From Plantactinospora soyae (GTDB taxonomy: Bacteria > Actinomycetota > Actinomycetes > Mycobacteriales > Micromonosporaceae), in contig NZ_JADBEB010000001.1 in the NCBI RefSeq assembly GCF_014874095.1, positions 3,038,001 through 3,102,000 of the forward strand: 64,000 nucleotides of DNA, read 5' to 3'. The position numbers and the translations under genes were made by a program. Positions 8,565 through 15,840 of this stretch are shown here, piece after piece. Below the pieces are notes generated by a model, which saw only the letters and a program-made list of their open reading frames with translations, was not told the origin of the DNA and did no database searches. Position 1 is the first letter of the stretch, and each line of letters starts with the position of its first letter.

Positions 8565-11500
8565 GTGTCAGCTCGGAAAGTGTTGACCTGGTACGCCGGG
8601 GGGATCGGCGTGCTGGTGGTCGGCTTCTTCGCCCTGCCGGCGTTCCGTACGGTCCTGACCGGCGCGGTGGGGCTGGTGAGCGTCACCGCCGTCGCGGTCG
8701 GGGTACGCCGGTACCGGCCGAACCGGGCGTACTCCTGGTGGCTGCTCGGCGCGGCGCTCGCGGTCTTCACGGTCGGCGACACCGTCTACCTGCTCGCCGC
8801 GAACCTGCCGCTCGGCGAGTCCAAGTCCACCTCGGCGGTCGTGTCGGACGTCTTCTACCTGGTGATGCTGCCGCTGATCGGTGCCGGGCTGCTCGGCCTG
8901 ACCCGGTCCACCACCGGAGCCCGGGACCGTTCCGGGCTGCTCGACTTCCTGATCTTCACCACCGTCGGTGCGTTCCTGCTCTGGGTGCTGGTCATCCATC
9001 CGTACCTGATCGGGGTCGGGTCGACCACCTTCGAGCAGTCGGCGCTGGCCGCGTACGCCCTGTTGGACGTGCTCCTGTTGGCGACCACCGTGCGGCTGGC
9101 GATCACCTCGCAGCGCAGTGTGGCCGCGATGTTGCTGGTCACCGGCGCGATCGGCAATCTGGTGGCCGACCTCGTCTACGGCGCCGCGCTGCTGGCCGGA
9201 GGCTGGCAGCCGGGCGGCCCGACCGAACTGGGCTGGCTGCTCTTCTATGCCAGCTGGGGAGCCGCCGCGCTGCACCCGTCGATGGCGCGGCTGACCGAAC
9301 CGGCAGCGCCGCAGGACTCCGAGATCGACAAGACCCGGCTGGTGCTGCTGGGTCTGGCCGCGACGCTCGCCCCGGCGGTGCTGCTGTTGCAGGTGATCAA
9401 CGGTGATGTCCGGGACGGCGCGGTGATCGCCGTGGTCGGCGGCGTGGTCTTCGCCCTGGTGCTGAGCCGGCTGGGCGACGCGGTGGACGGGCACCGGCAG
9501 GCGGTCGCCCGGGAGCGCGGCCTGCGCCAGGCCGGTGCCGAGTTGGTCGCCGCCGCCGACACGGCGGAGGTACGCCGGGCGGTGCGCACCGCAGTGGCCC
9601 GGCTGGTGCCACGGCAGTTCGCGCACCGGATCGTCTTCTCGATCAACCACACCCACGGGGTGCCGGCCGCCACGATGAGCATCTGGGGTCCCGGGGTGGC
9701 CGCGCCGTCCGCCTTCTACCCGGCGCCGACCAGCGCGGCGGCCCGGCGCAGCCGGTTGCTGCGGGTCCGGACGTTGCAGCCGGCACTGGCCGAGCAGCTC
9801 CAGGGTTTCGAGACCGTCGCCCTCTGCCCGCTGGTCGGCGACGGGCGGGCCAGCGGCGCCCCCCGGGTCGGCGCACTGCTGGTGGCAGCCGACAGCCGAC
9901 TGCTGCCGACGCTGCGGGACTCGCTCGAGGTGCTGGCGGCGCAGGCGGCGATGGCGCTGGAACGGATCAGCCTCGCCCAGGAGATCAACCGTCGGGACAG
10001 CGAGACCTACTTCCGCAGCCTGGTGCAGAACGCCGCAGACGTGATCCTGATCGTCGACGACGACCACCAGATCCGGTACGCGAGCCCGTCGGTGCTGGGC
10101 GTGCTGGGGGTCGAACCGGTGGACTGCACCGACCTGGCCGCCGTGCTGCACGCCGACGACCAGCTCTCGGTGAGCACCCTGCTGGATCCGGTGCGCCCCG
10201 AACCGGACCGGCGGGCCGACGGGGTCGACCTGAGCGTCCGGCGCTCCGACGGCCAGCGGGTACAGCTCGAGGTGACCTGCCGGGACCTGCGCCGCGACCG
10301 GGCCGTACGCGGCTTCGTACTCACCATGCGGGACGTCACCGAGCGGGTCAGGCTGGAGCAGGAACTGACCCATCGGGCGGTGCACGACACCCTGACCGGG
10401 CTCGCCAACCGGGCGTCCTACCAGGACCAGGTGTACGAGGCGGTGGAGAAGGCCCGGGACGGCGACCGTACCGTCGGCGCACTCTCGATCGACCTCGACG
10501 AGTTCACCGCGGTCAACGACACCCACGGGCACGCCATCGGCGACGCGCTGCTGGTCGCGGCCGGCCAGCGGCTGCGCGAGATCGTCAGCCCGAACGACCT
10601 GGTCGCCCGGCTCGGTGGCGACGAGTTCGCCGTACTGGTCCGGGATGCCGACGGACCGGAGCAGGTCGAGCAGGTCGCCGACCGCCTGGTCCAGGCGCTC
10701 GCCGAGCCGCTCGAGTTCGGCGACACCGTCGTGAACGGCTCGGTCAGCGTCGGCGTGGCCACCACCGACGACGCCAGCGACGCCGGGGAACTGCTGCAAC
10801 GCGCCGACCTGGCCCTCTACGTCGCCAAGGGGGCCGGCAAGGGGCGCTGGTGCCGGTACCAGTCCGAGTTGCACACCGCCATCGTGGAGCGGCTGGAGTT
10901 GCGGGCCGCGCTGACCGAGGCGGTGGAGAAACTCAGCTTCTCGGTGGAGTACCAGCCGATCGTCGACATGCGTACCGGGGTGGCGGTGGGCTTCGAGGCG
11001 CTGGCCCGGTGGCACCATCCGGCCCGGGGCCCGGTGCCACCGGAGCAGTTCATCGGACTGGCCGAGGAGACCGGGCTGATCGAGCCGATCGGCGACTGGG
11101 TGCTGCGTCAGGCGGTCGGCGCGGCGGCCCGCTGGCACGCGGACCGGGGCGAGCGCGGTACGCCGTACGTGAGCATCAACGTCTCCGCCCGGCAACTGCG
11201 TACCCCCGGGTTCGTGGCGACGGTACGCGCGGCGCTGGCCGCCGCCGACGTACCGCCGGACCGGGTGATGCTGGAGATCACCGAGAGCCTGCTGCTCCGG
11301 GACGAGGAGCCGGTCTGGAGCGAGCTGTCGGAACTGCGCGCCCACGGCCTGCGGGTCGCCATCGACGACTTCGGCACCGGGTTCTCCTCGCTGAGCTACC
11401 TCCAGCAGATGCCGGCCGACGTACTCAAGATCGACCGCTCGTTCACCGAGACGGTCGCCTCGTCGCGGCGGCAGCGGCTGCTGGTCGAGGGGATCATCCG

Positions 11501-11705
11501 GCTGGCCGGCACCCTCGGCCTGGACATCATCGCCGAGGGGGTCGAGACCGAGGCGGTCCGGACCATCCTGCTGGACATGGGGTGCTCGTCCGGGCAGGGT
11601 TACCTGTTCTCCCGGCCGCTGCGTGACCCGGACGCCCTGCGCTGGCTCCGCGGCGACCCGCCCCCGCCGGGCCTGCCCCCGAAACCCCGCCCGCCGGGCG
11701 ACTGA
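8565..11705 (+). CDS. Membrane-bound PAS-GGDEF-EAL cyclic-di-GMP protein
   Basis: A dual-domain cyclic-di-GMP turnover protein of 1046 residues. I choose the GTG at 8565 because AGGAG lies five bases upstream; a TTG 33 bases earlier has no such site. The first 310 residues hold eight to ten hydrophobic segments. A GAF-like region (about 320-470) and a PAS domain (about 482-592) follow. The cyclase domain has an intact GGDEF at about 685 and the phosphodiesterase domain an intact EAL at about 808, with the later DDFGTG motif present, so both activities are possible. Proteins of this layout control development and antibiotic production in Streptomyces; the role here is inferred. Confidence 0.93.
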   Translation: MSARKVLTWYAGGIGVLVVGFFALPAFRTVLTGAVGLVSVTAVAVGVRRYRPNRAYSWWLLGAALAVFTVGDTVYLLAANLPLGESKSTSAVVSDVFYLVMLPLIGAGLLGLTRSTTGARDRSGLLDFLIFTTVGAFLLWVLVIHPYLIGVGSTTFEQSALAAYALLDVLLLATTVRLAITSQRSVAAMLLVTGAIGNLVADLVYGAALLAGGWQPGGPTELGWLLFYASWGAAALHPSMARLTEPAAPQDSEIDKTRLVLLGLAATLAPAVLLLQVINGDVRDGAVIAVVGGVVFALVLSRLGDAVDGHRQAVARERGLRQAGAELVAAADTAEVRRAVRTAVARLVPRQFAHRIVFSINHTHGVPAATMSIWGPGVAAPSAFYPAPTSAAARRSRLLRVRTLQPALAEQLQGFETVALCPLVGDGRASGAPRVGALLVAADSRLLPTLRDSLEVLAAQAAMALERISLAQEINRRDSETYFRSLVQNAADVILIVDDDHQIRYASPSVLGVLGVEPVDCTDLAAVLHADDQLSVSTLLDPVRPEPDRRADGVDLSVRRSDGQRVQLEVTCRDLRRDRAVRGFVLTMRDVTERVRLEQELTHRAVHDTLTGLANRASYQDQVYEAVEKARDGDRTVGALSIDLDEFTAVNDTHGHAIGDALLVAAGQRLREIVSPNDLVARLGGDEFAVLVRDADGPEQVEQVADRLVQALAEPLEFGDTVVNGSVSVGVATTDDASDAGELLQRADLALYVAKGAGKGRWCRYQSELHTAIVERLELRAALTEAVEKLSFSVEYQPIVDMRTGVAVGFEALARWHHPARGPVPPEQFIGLAEETGLIEPIGDWVLRQAVGAAARWHADRGERGTPYVSINVSARQLRTPGFVATVRAALAAADVPPDRVMLEITESLLLRDEEPVWSELSELRAHGLRVAIDDFGTGFSSLSYLQQMPADVLKIDRSFTETVASSRRQRLLVEGIIRLAGTLGLDIIAEGVETEAVRTILLDMGCSSGQGYLFSRPLRDPDALRWLRGDPPPPGLPPKPRPPGD

Positions 11706-11710
11706 GGGGA

Positions 11711-11764
11711 GTTAACAGGGGGCCCTTTCTCTACAGAAAGCGATAAGCGGGGGCCCTTCCTTAC
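11711..11764. repeat. Dispersed palindromic repeat between convergent genes
   Basis: A 54-bp near-palindrome, the reverse orientation of the copy at 34-90. Both share the CGATAAGCGGGGGCCCTTCC core on one strand. It lies six bases after the stop of the GGDEF/EAL gene and supplies the TAA stop (11761-11763, minus strand) of the acetyltransferase gene, so it probably serves as a bidirectional terminator. Confidence 0.8.
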
Positions 11765-12345
11765 CGCACCCGGGCGGGGTTGCCGACCGCGACGACGCCG
11801 GCCGGCAGGTCTTTCGTGACCACGCTGCCGGCTCCGACCACGGTGTCCGGGCCGATGGTGACACCGCCGAGCACGATCACCCCGCCGCCGAGCCAGACGT
11901 TGTCGCCGATGGTGATCGGCCGGGCCGCCTCCCACCTCGCCCGGCGCTGCTCCGGATCGAGCGGATGGTGCGGGGTCAGCAGTTGCACGTTCGGGCCGAT
12001 CTGCACGTCGGCCCCGATCTCGATGGCGGCGACGTCCAGCAGTACGGCGTTGAAGTTGACGTACGTCCGGTCCCCGATCCGGATCTGGGAGCCGTAGTCG
12101 CAGTAGAACGGCGGCCGGACCACCACGTCGGTGCCGACCGCGCCGCAGAGTTCCCGGAGCAGCGCGGCGTGCTGCTCGGGCCGGTCCGCGTCGGTGGTGT
12201 TGTAGCGCTGGACCAGCAGGGCGGCGCGGCGGGCCAGGGCGACGAGTTCCGGGTCGTCGGCCTGGTACCAGTCCCCGGCCAGCATCCGCTGCCGAGGTGA
12301 ACGCGGATCCGGGTGGGAGGGCGGCAGATCCGAGTCGGTCGTCAT
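11761..12345 (-). CDS. Maltose/galactoside-type sugar O-acetyltransferase
   Basis: A 194-residue left-handed beta-helix acetyltransferase of the LacA/Maa family, transferring acetyl from acetyl-CoA to a sugar hydroxyl. The N-terminal cap helix region contains MLAGDWYQADDPEL, as in maltose acetyltransferases. Hexapeptide repeats run from about residue 75 to the end (IGDRTYVNFN, IGDNVWLGGG, VTIGPDTVVGAGSVV). The catalytic histidine is expected in LLTPHHPLD at about 120-130, which is present. ATG start. The stop codon is inside a palindromic repeat, so the extreme C-terminus may have been reset by that insertion. Confidence 0.9.
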   Translation of the reverse strand: MTTDSDLPPSHPDPRSPRQRMLAGDWYQADDPELVALARRAALLVQRYNTTDADRPEQHAALLRELCGAVGTDVVVRPPFYCDYGSQIRIGDRTYVNFNAVLLDVAAIEIGADVQIGPNVQLLTPHHPLDPEQRRARWEAARPITIGDNVWLGGGVIVLGGVTIGPDTVVGAGSVVTKDLPAGVVAVGNPARVR

Positions 12346-12372
12346 CGTCGGCCGCCTCCCGGTTCCGGTCGC

Positions 12373-13326
12373 TCAGTCGTTGGCGTGCAGCGCGGCGTTC
12401 AGCTCGATGCCGCTACCGGTACGCGGCCGGGCCTCCAGCGCCCCGGTCACCGAGTTGCGCCAGAACAGCAGCCCGTTGACCCCGGACAGCTCCCGGGCCT
12501 TGACGACCCGCCCGTCCGGCAGGGTGATCTTCGAGCCGGCGGTGATGTAGCAGCCGGCCTCCACCACGCAGTCGTCGCCGAGCGAGATTCCGATGCCGGC
12601 GTTGGCGCCGAGCAGGCTGCGCTCGCCGATCCGGACCTTCTCCTTGCCACCGCCGGAGAGCGTGCCCATGATCGATGCCCCGGCGCCGACGTCCGAGCCG
12701 TCGCCGACGACCACGCCGGCCACGATCCGGCCCTCGACCATCGAGGCGCCGAGCGTGCCGGCGTTGAAGTTGCAGAAGCCCTCGTGCATCACGGTGGTGC
12801 CGCTGGCCAGGTGCGCGCCGAGGCGTACGCGGTCGGCGTCGGCGATGCGTACTCCGGACGGGACGACGTAGTCGGTCATCCGGGGGAACTTGTCGACGCC
12901 GTAGACCGCCAGATGCCGGCCGGCGGCCCGCTCGAGGACCCGCAGCTCGTCGACCCGCTCCGGCGGGCATGGTCCGGCCGAGGTCCAGGCCACGTTCGCC
13001 AGCACCCCGAAGATGCCGTCGAGGTTCAGCTCATTGGGTCGGACCAGCCGGGCGGAGAGGAGGTGCAACCGGAGGTACGCGTCGGCGGCGTCCTTGATCG
13101 GGTCCGCCAGCGAGCCGATCTCGGTGACCACCACGACGGTACGCAGCCCCGGCAGCGCCCGCTCGCCGAGCGCACCGGGCGGCAGGTCGAGTACGTCGCC
13201 GTTCTCGCCGGCCACCAGTGGCGAGGAGCCCAGGCCGAGCTTGCCGGTCGGATACCAGGTGTCGAGCACCTGATCCCCGGCGAAGGTGGCCACTCCGATA
13301 CCCCAGGCGGGTTGTGCGGTCGTCAC
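12373..13326 (-). CDS. dapD: Tetrahydrodipicolinate N-succinyltransferase
   Basis: Catalyses succinyl-CoA-dependent acylation of tetrahydrodipicolinate in the succinylase branch of lysine and meso-diaminopimelate synthesis, in the cytoplasm. The 317-residue length matches the actinobacterial DapD type (Mycobacterium Rv1201c is the same length). The C-terminal half has left-handed beta-helix repeats ([20 protein letters not shown]), and [19 protein letters not shown] lies near the active site. It is divergent from dapE, with a repeat-bearing intergenic region between them, the same arrangement as Rv1201c-Rv1202. ATG start with plausible spacing; strong call. Confidence 0.95.
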   Translation of the reverse strand: MTTAQPAWGIGVATFAGDQVLDTWYPTGKLGLGSSPLVAGENGDVLDLPPGALGERALPGLRTVVVVTEIGSLADPIKDAADAYLRLHLLSARLVRPNELNLDGIFGVLANVAWTSAGPCPPERVDELRVLERAAGRHLAVYGVDKFPRMTDYVVPSGVRIADADRVRLGAHLASGTTVMHEGFCNFNAGTLGASMVEGRIVAGVVVGDGSDVGAGASIMGTLSGGGKEKVRIGERSLLGANAGIGISLGDDCVVEAGCYITAGSKITLPDGRVVKARELSGVNGLLFWRNSVTGALEARPRTGSGIELNAALHAND

Positions 13327-13342
13327 CGGGCTTTACCTCTCA

Positions 13343-13388
13343 GTCATTCGTGTGGAACGCCCTCGGTCATGAGTGTGGAACGTCATTC
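13343..13388. promoter_or_regulatory. Two 23-bp direct repeats between dapD and dapE
   Basis: The 17 bases at 13343-13359 and at 13366-13382 match at 15 positions, sharing GTCAT and GTGTGGAACG, with a 23-bp period (about two helical turns). A third partial GTCATTC follows at 13382-13388. A 12-bp palindrome GACGGTACCGTC lies at 13423-13434, just before dapE. This is an operator candidate for joint control of lysine synthesis genes; the regulator is not identified. Confidence 0.45.
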
Positions 13389-13441
13389 CTGAGCCTGTGA
13401 CGCGTCCCGCCGATACGGTCTTGACGGTACCGTCTCCCACC

Positions 13442-14515
13442 ATGGAGAACCCGCTCACCCCCGAGGTGTTGGCTGATCCGGTCGCGTTGACCCGCGCCCT
13501 GGTCGACATCGAATCCGTCTCGCTCGACGAGAAGGAGATCGCGGACTGCGTCGAGGAGGTGCTGCGGGCCGTTCCACACCTGACGGTCGCGCGGCACGGC
13601 AACACGGTGATGGCCCGTACGGAGTTGGGCCGGGCCCAGCGGGTGGTGCTGGCGGGACATCTGGACACCGTGCCCTTGAACAACAACTTCCCCTCGACGG
13701 TGCAGGGTGACCTGATCTTCGGCTGCGGCACCTCCGACATGAAGTCCGGGGTGGCGTACGCCCTGCATCTCGCGGTGAGCGTGCCGAACCCCCGGTACGA
13801 CGTGACGTACTTCTTCTACGAGGCCGAGGAGATCGAGTCCCGCTACAACGGGCTGACCCTGGTCGCGGCGGTTCATCCGGAGTGGCTGTCGGCGGACTTC
13901 GCGGTGCTGTTGGAGCCGACCCACGGGGTGGTCGAGGCGGGCTGCCAGGGCACCATGCGGGCGATCGTGACCGCGACCGGCCGGCGGGCGCACTCGGCCC
14001 GGTCCTGGAACGGCCGCAACGCCATCCACGGGATCGGCCCCGCGATCGAGCGGCTGGCCGGCTACCAGGCCCGGATGGTCACCATCGACGGCTGTGTGTA
14101 CCGCGAGGGGATGAACGCGGTCCGGATCAACGGTGGGGTCGCCGGCAACGTGGTACCGGACCTCTGCGAGATGGAGGTCAACTACCGGTTCGCGCCGGAC
14201 CGGACGGCCGAGGAGGCGGAGGCGCACGTACGCGAGGTGTTCGACGGCTTCGAGGTGCGGGTCACCGACTCGGCACCGGGAGCCCTGCCCGGGCTGACCG
14301 CCGCACCGGCCCAGGAGTTCCTGGCGGCCGTCGGCGAGGCGCCGGTGGGCAAGCTGGGCTGGACCGACGTCGCACGGTTCGCCGCGCTCGGCATCCCCGC
14401 CCTGAACTTCGGCCCGGGCGACCCGAACTTCGCGCACCATCCCGAGGAGCACGTGGAGATCGGCAAGATCCGCGACGGCGCGGCCACCCTGCACCGCTGG
14501 CTCGCGTCCCACTGA
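13442..14515 (+). CDS. dapE: Succinyl-diaminopimelate desuccinylase
   Basis: Hydrolyses N-succinyl-LL-diaminopimelate to LL-diaminopimelate and succinate; a dinuclear zinc M20 peptidase-family enzyme. I take the ATG at 13442 (MENPLTPEVL), giving 357 residues as in actinobacterial DapE. Metal ligands are visible: H-x-D in VVLAGHLDTVPL (about residue 62-73), the aspartate in CGTSDMKSG, and the E-E pair in FYEAEEIES. A dimerisation lid domain follows at about 160-270 (CQGTMRAIVTATGRRAHSAR). Divergent from dapD, with the pathway partner next door. Confidence 0.95.
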   Translation: MENPLTPEVLADPVALTRALVDIESVSLDEKEIADCVEEVLRAVPHLTVARHGNTVMARTELGRAQRVVLAGHLDTVPLNNNFPSTVQGDLIFGCGTSDMKSGVAYALHLAVSVPNPRYDVTYFFYEAEEIESRYNGLTLVAAVHPEWLSADFAVLLEPTHGVVEAGCQGTMRAIVTATGRRAHSARSWNGRNAIHGIGPAIERLAGYQARMVTIDGCVYREGMNAVRINGGVAGNVVPDLCEMEVNYRFAPDRTAEEAEAHVREVFDGFEVRVTDSAPGALPGLTAAPAQEFLAAVGEAPVGKLGWTDVARFAALGIPALNFGPGDPNFAHHPEEHVEIGKIRDGAATLHRWLASH

Positions 14516-14591
14516 GCCGAGGTTCCAGCAGGCCCCATGGTGCGGCACCGACCGGCGGTGGCCCTTTGCCGCCGGCCGGCACCGGACCGTA

Positions 14592-14618
14592 CGGCCGGCG
14601 GACCCCCTCCGCCGGCCG
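14592..14618. terminator. Hairpin after dapE
   Basis: An 11-bp perfect stem (14592-14602 with 14608-14618) with a five-C loop. It lies 77 bases after dapE and just before the convergent small gene, so it can stop transcription from either side. Confidence 0.6.
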
Positions 14619-14622
14619 ACGA

Positions 14623-14790
14623 TCACCCGTTGATGTGCTGTGGTGTCCGGGATTCCGCCGTCTCCGGCCCGTGGTCCCCGTCGTCGGCACCGGCCGGCAT
14701 GGCGTGCCGGGCCATCCGGCGCTCGGCCAACACGGCCCGGATCCGGCGCTGCATCTGCCGGCGGAGCCGGATAATTTCGCCGTTGGTCAT
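14623..14790 (-). CDS. Small Arg-rich hypothetical protein
   Basis: A 55-residue protein starting MTNGEIIRLRRQMQRRIRAV with a C-rich-free, Asp/His-containing tail. I choose the ATG at 14790, with a G-rich stretch about nine bases upstream, over a start 15 codons earlier. The N-terminal half is predicted to be an amphipathic Arg-rich helix, which could bind nucleic acid. It is not recognised as a family, and coding status rests on composition and the ribosome site only. Confidence 0.4.
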   Translation of the reverse strand: MTNGEIIRLRRQMQRRIRAVLAERRMARHAMPAGADDGDHGPETAESRTPQHING

Positions 14791-14963
14791 CACAATTGCC
14801 CCCCGAAGGTGCGCGGCGGGTGGTGTGGGCGCCACGCGTTCCCCCTGTGTGATTGGTAAGACGCCGCAGAGCCCTGTTTGGTTGCGCCTGCGCTGGATGT
14901 TTGTCTTGTGGCGGACCGGGTGACGTCACCCCTGGTGTCGCCCTCCGGATTACGGTGGACGTC

Positions 14964-15815
14964 ATGAACCACAGCGAGGAGCGGAACGGCGCCCGGGGTC
15001 CGGGGCCGGAGCGGCACCGTGGCGCGGTCACCCTGCGCCGCGAGTCCATCCCATTGAGTACGGCGGACCAGCGGCTGCTCGACTCCCGGAGCCGGGGCGA
15101 CTGGAAGACCAAGGACGCCTGGCGGGCCCTGCGGATCCTGTCGGAGTTCGTCGAGGGCTTCGACACTCTCGCCGATCTTCCGCCCGCGGTCAGTGTCTTC
15201 GGTTCCGCCCGGAGCAAGCCGGACAGCCCGGAGTGCGAGCTGGCCGAGGAACTGGGCGCCGCGCTCGCCGCGGCCGGGTACGCGGTGATCACCGGTGGTG
15301 GTCCCGGCGTGATGGAGGCCGCCAACCGGGGTGCCACCGAGGCCGGTGGCCTGTCGGTGGGGCTCGGCATCGAGCTGCCGTTCGAGCAGGGCATCAACGA
15401 CTGGGTCGACATGGCGATCGACTTCCGCTACTTCTTCGCCCGCAAGACGATGTTCGTCAAGTACGCCCAGGCGTTCGTGGTGCTGCCGGGCGGGTTCGGC
15501 ACCCTGGACGAGCTGTTCGAGGCGTTGACTCTGGTGCAGACCGGCAAGGTGACCCGGTTCCCGGTCGTGCTGATGGGCACGGCGTACTGGCAGGGGCTGC
15601 TCGACTGGCTGCGGAACACCCTTGCCGCCGACGGCAAGATCGGGCTGGCCGACCTGGAGTTGATCATCGTCACCGACGACGTCAACGCCGCCGTCCGGCA
15701 CATCGTGGACGCCGACGCGGCGCTGGCGGCCGAGCGGGGGGCGGTTCAGGACGCCGCGACCGCCCAGGCCGAGGCCGCCCAGCAGTCCGCGTCGAGCAGC
15801 CGTACGTCCCGCTGA
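14964..15815 (+). CDS. LOG-family (TIGR00730) nucleotide phosphoribohydrolase-like protein
   Basis: A 283-residue Rossmann-fold protein of the LOG/TIGR00730 family; characterised members release cytokinin bases from their nucleoside monophosphates. The family motif PGGFGTLDE is present at about residues 176-184, with GGGPGVMEAANRGA at about 112-125. The ATG at 14964 is preceded by GGTGGA; a longer frame upstream has poor composition. The N-terminal 70 residues are an extension seen in actinobacterial members. Rv1205, a homologue, lies near dapE in Mycobacterium, so the neighbourhood is conserved (from memory). Confidence 0.88.
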   Translation: MNHSEERNGARGPGPERHRGAVTLRRESIPLSTADQRLLDSRSRGDWKTKDAWRALRILSEFVEGFDTLADLPPAVSVFGSARSKPDSPECELAEELGAALAAAGYAVITGGGPGVMEAANRGATEAGGLSVGLGIELPFEQGINDWVDMAIDFRYFFARKTMFVKYAQAFVVLPGGFGTLDELFEALTLVQTGKVTRFPVVLMGTAYWQGLLDWLRNTLAADGKIGLADLELIIVTDDVNAAVRHIVDADAALAAERGAVQDAATAQAEAAQQSASSSRTSR

Positions 15816-15840
15816 TCCGGCGCCGGGTCGCCGGCCGGGG

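Noticed and set aside
13423-13434. Lysine riboswitch before dapE
   Set aside because: Only a 12-bp palindrome is present; the leader is too short and lacks the conserved lysine-riboswitch junction.
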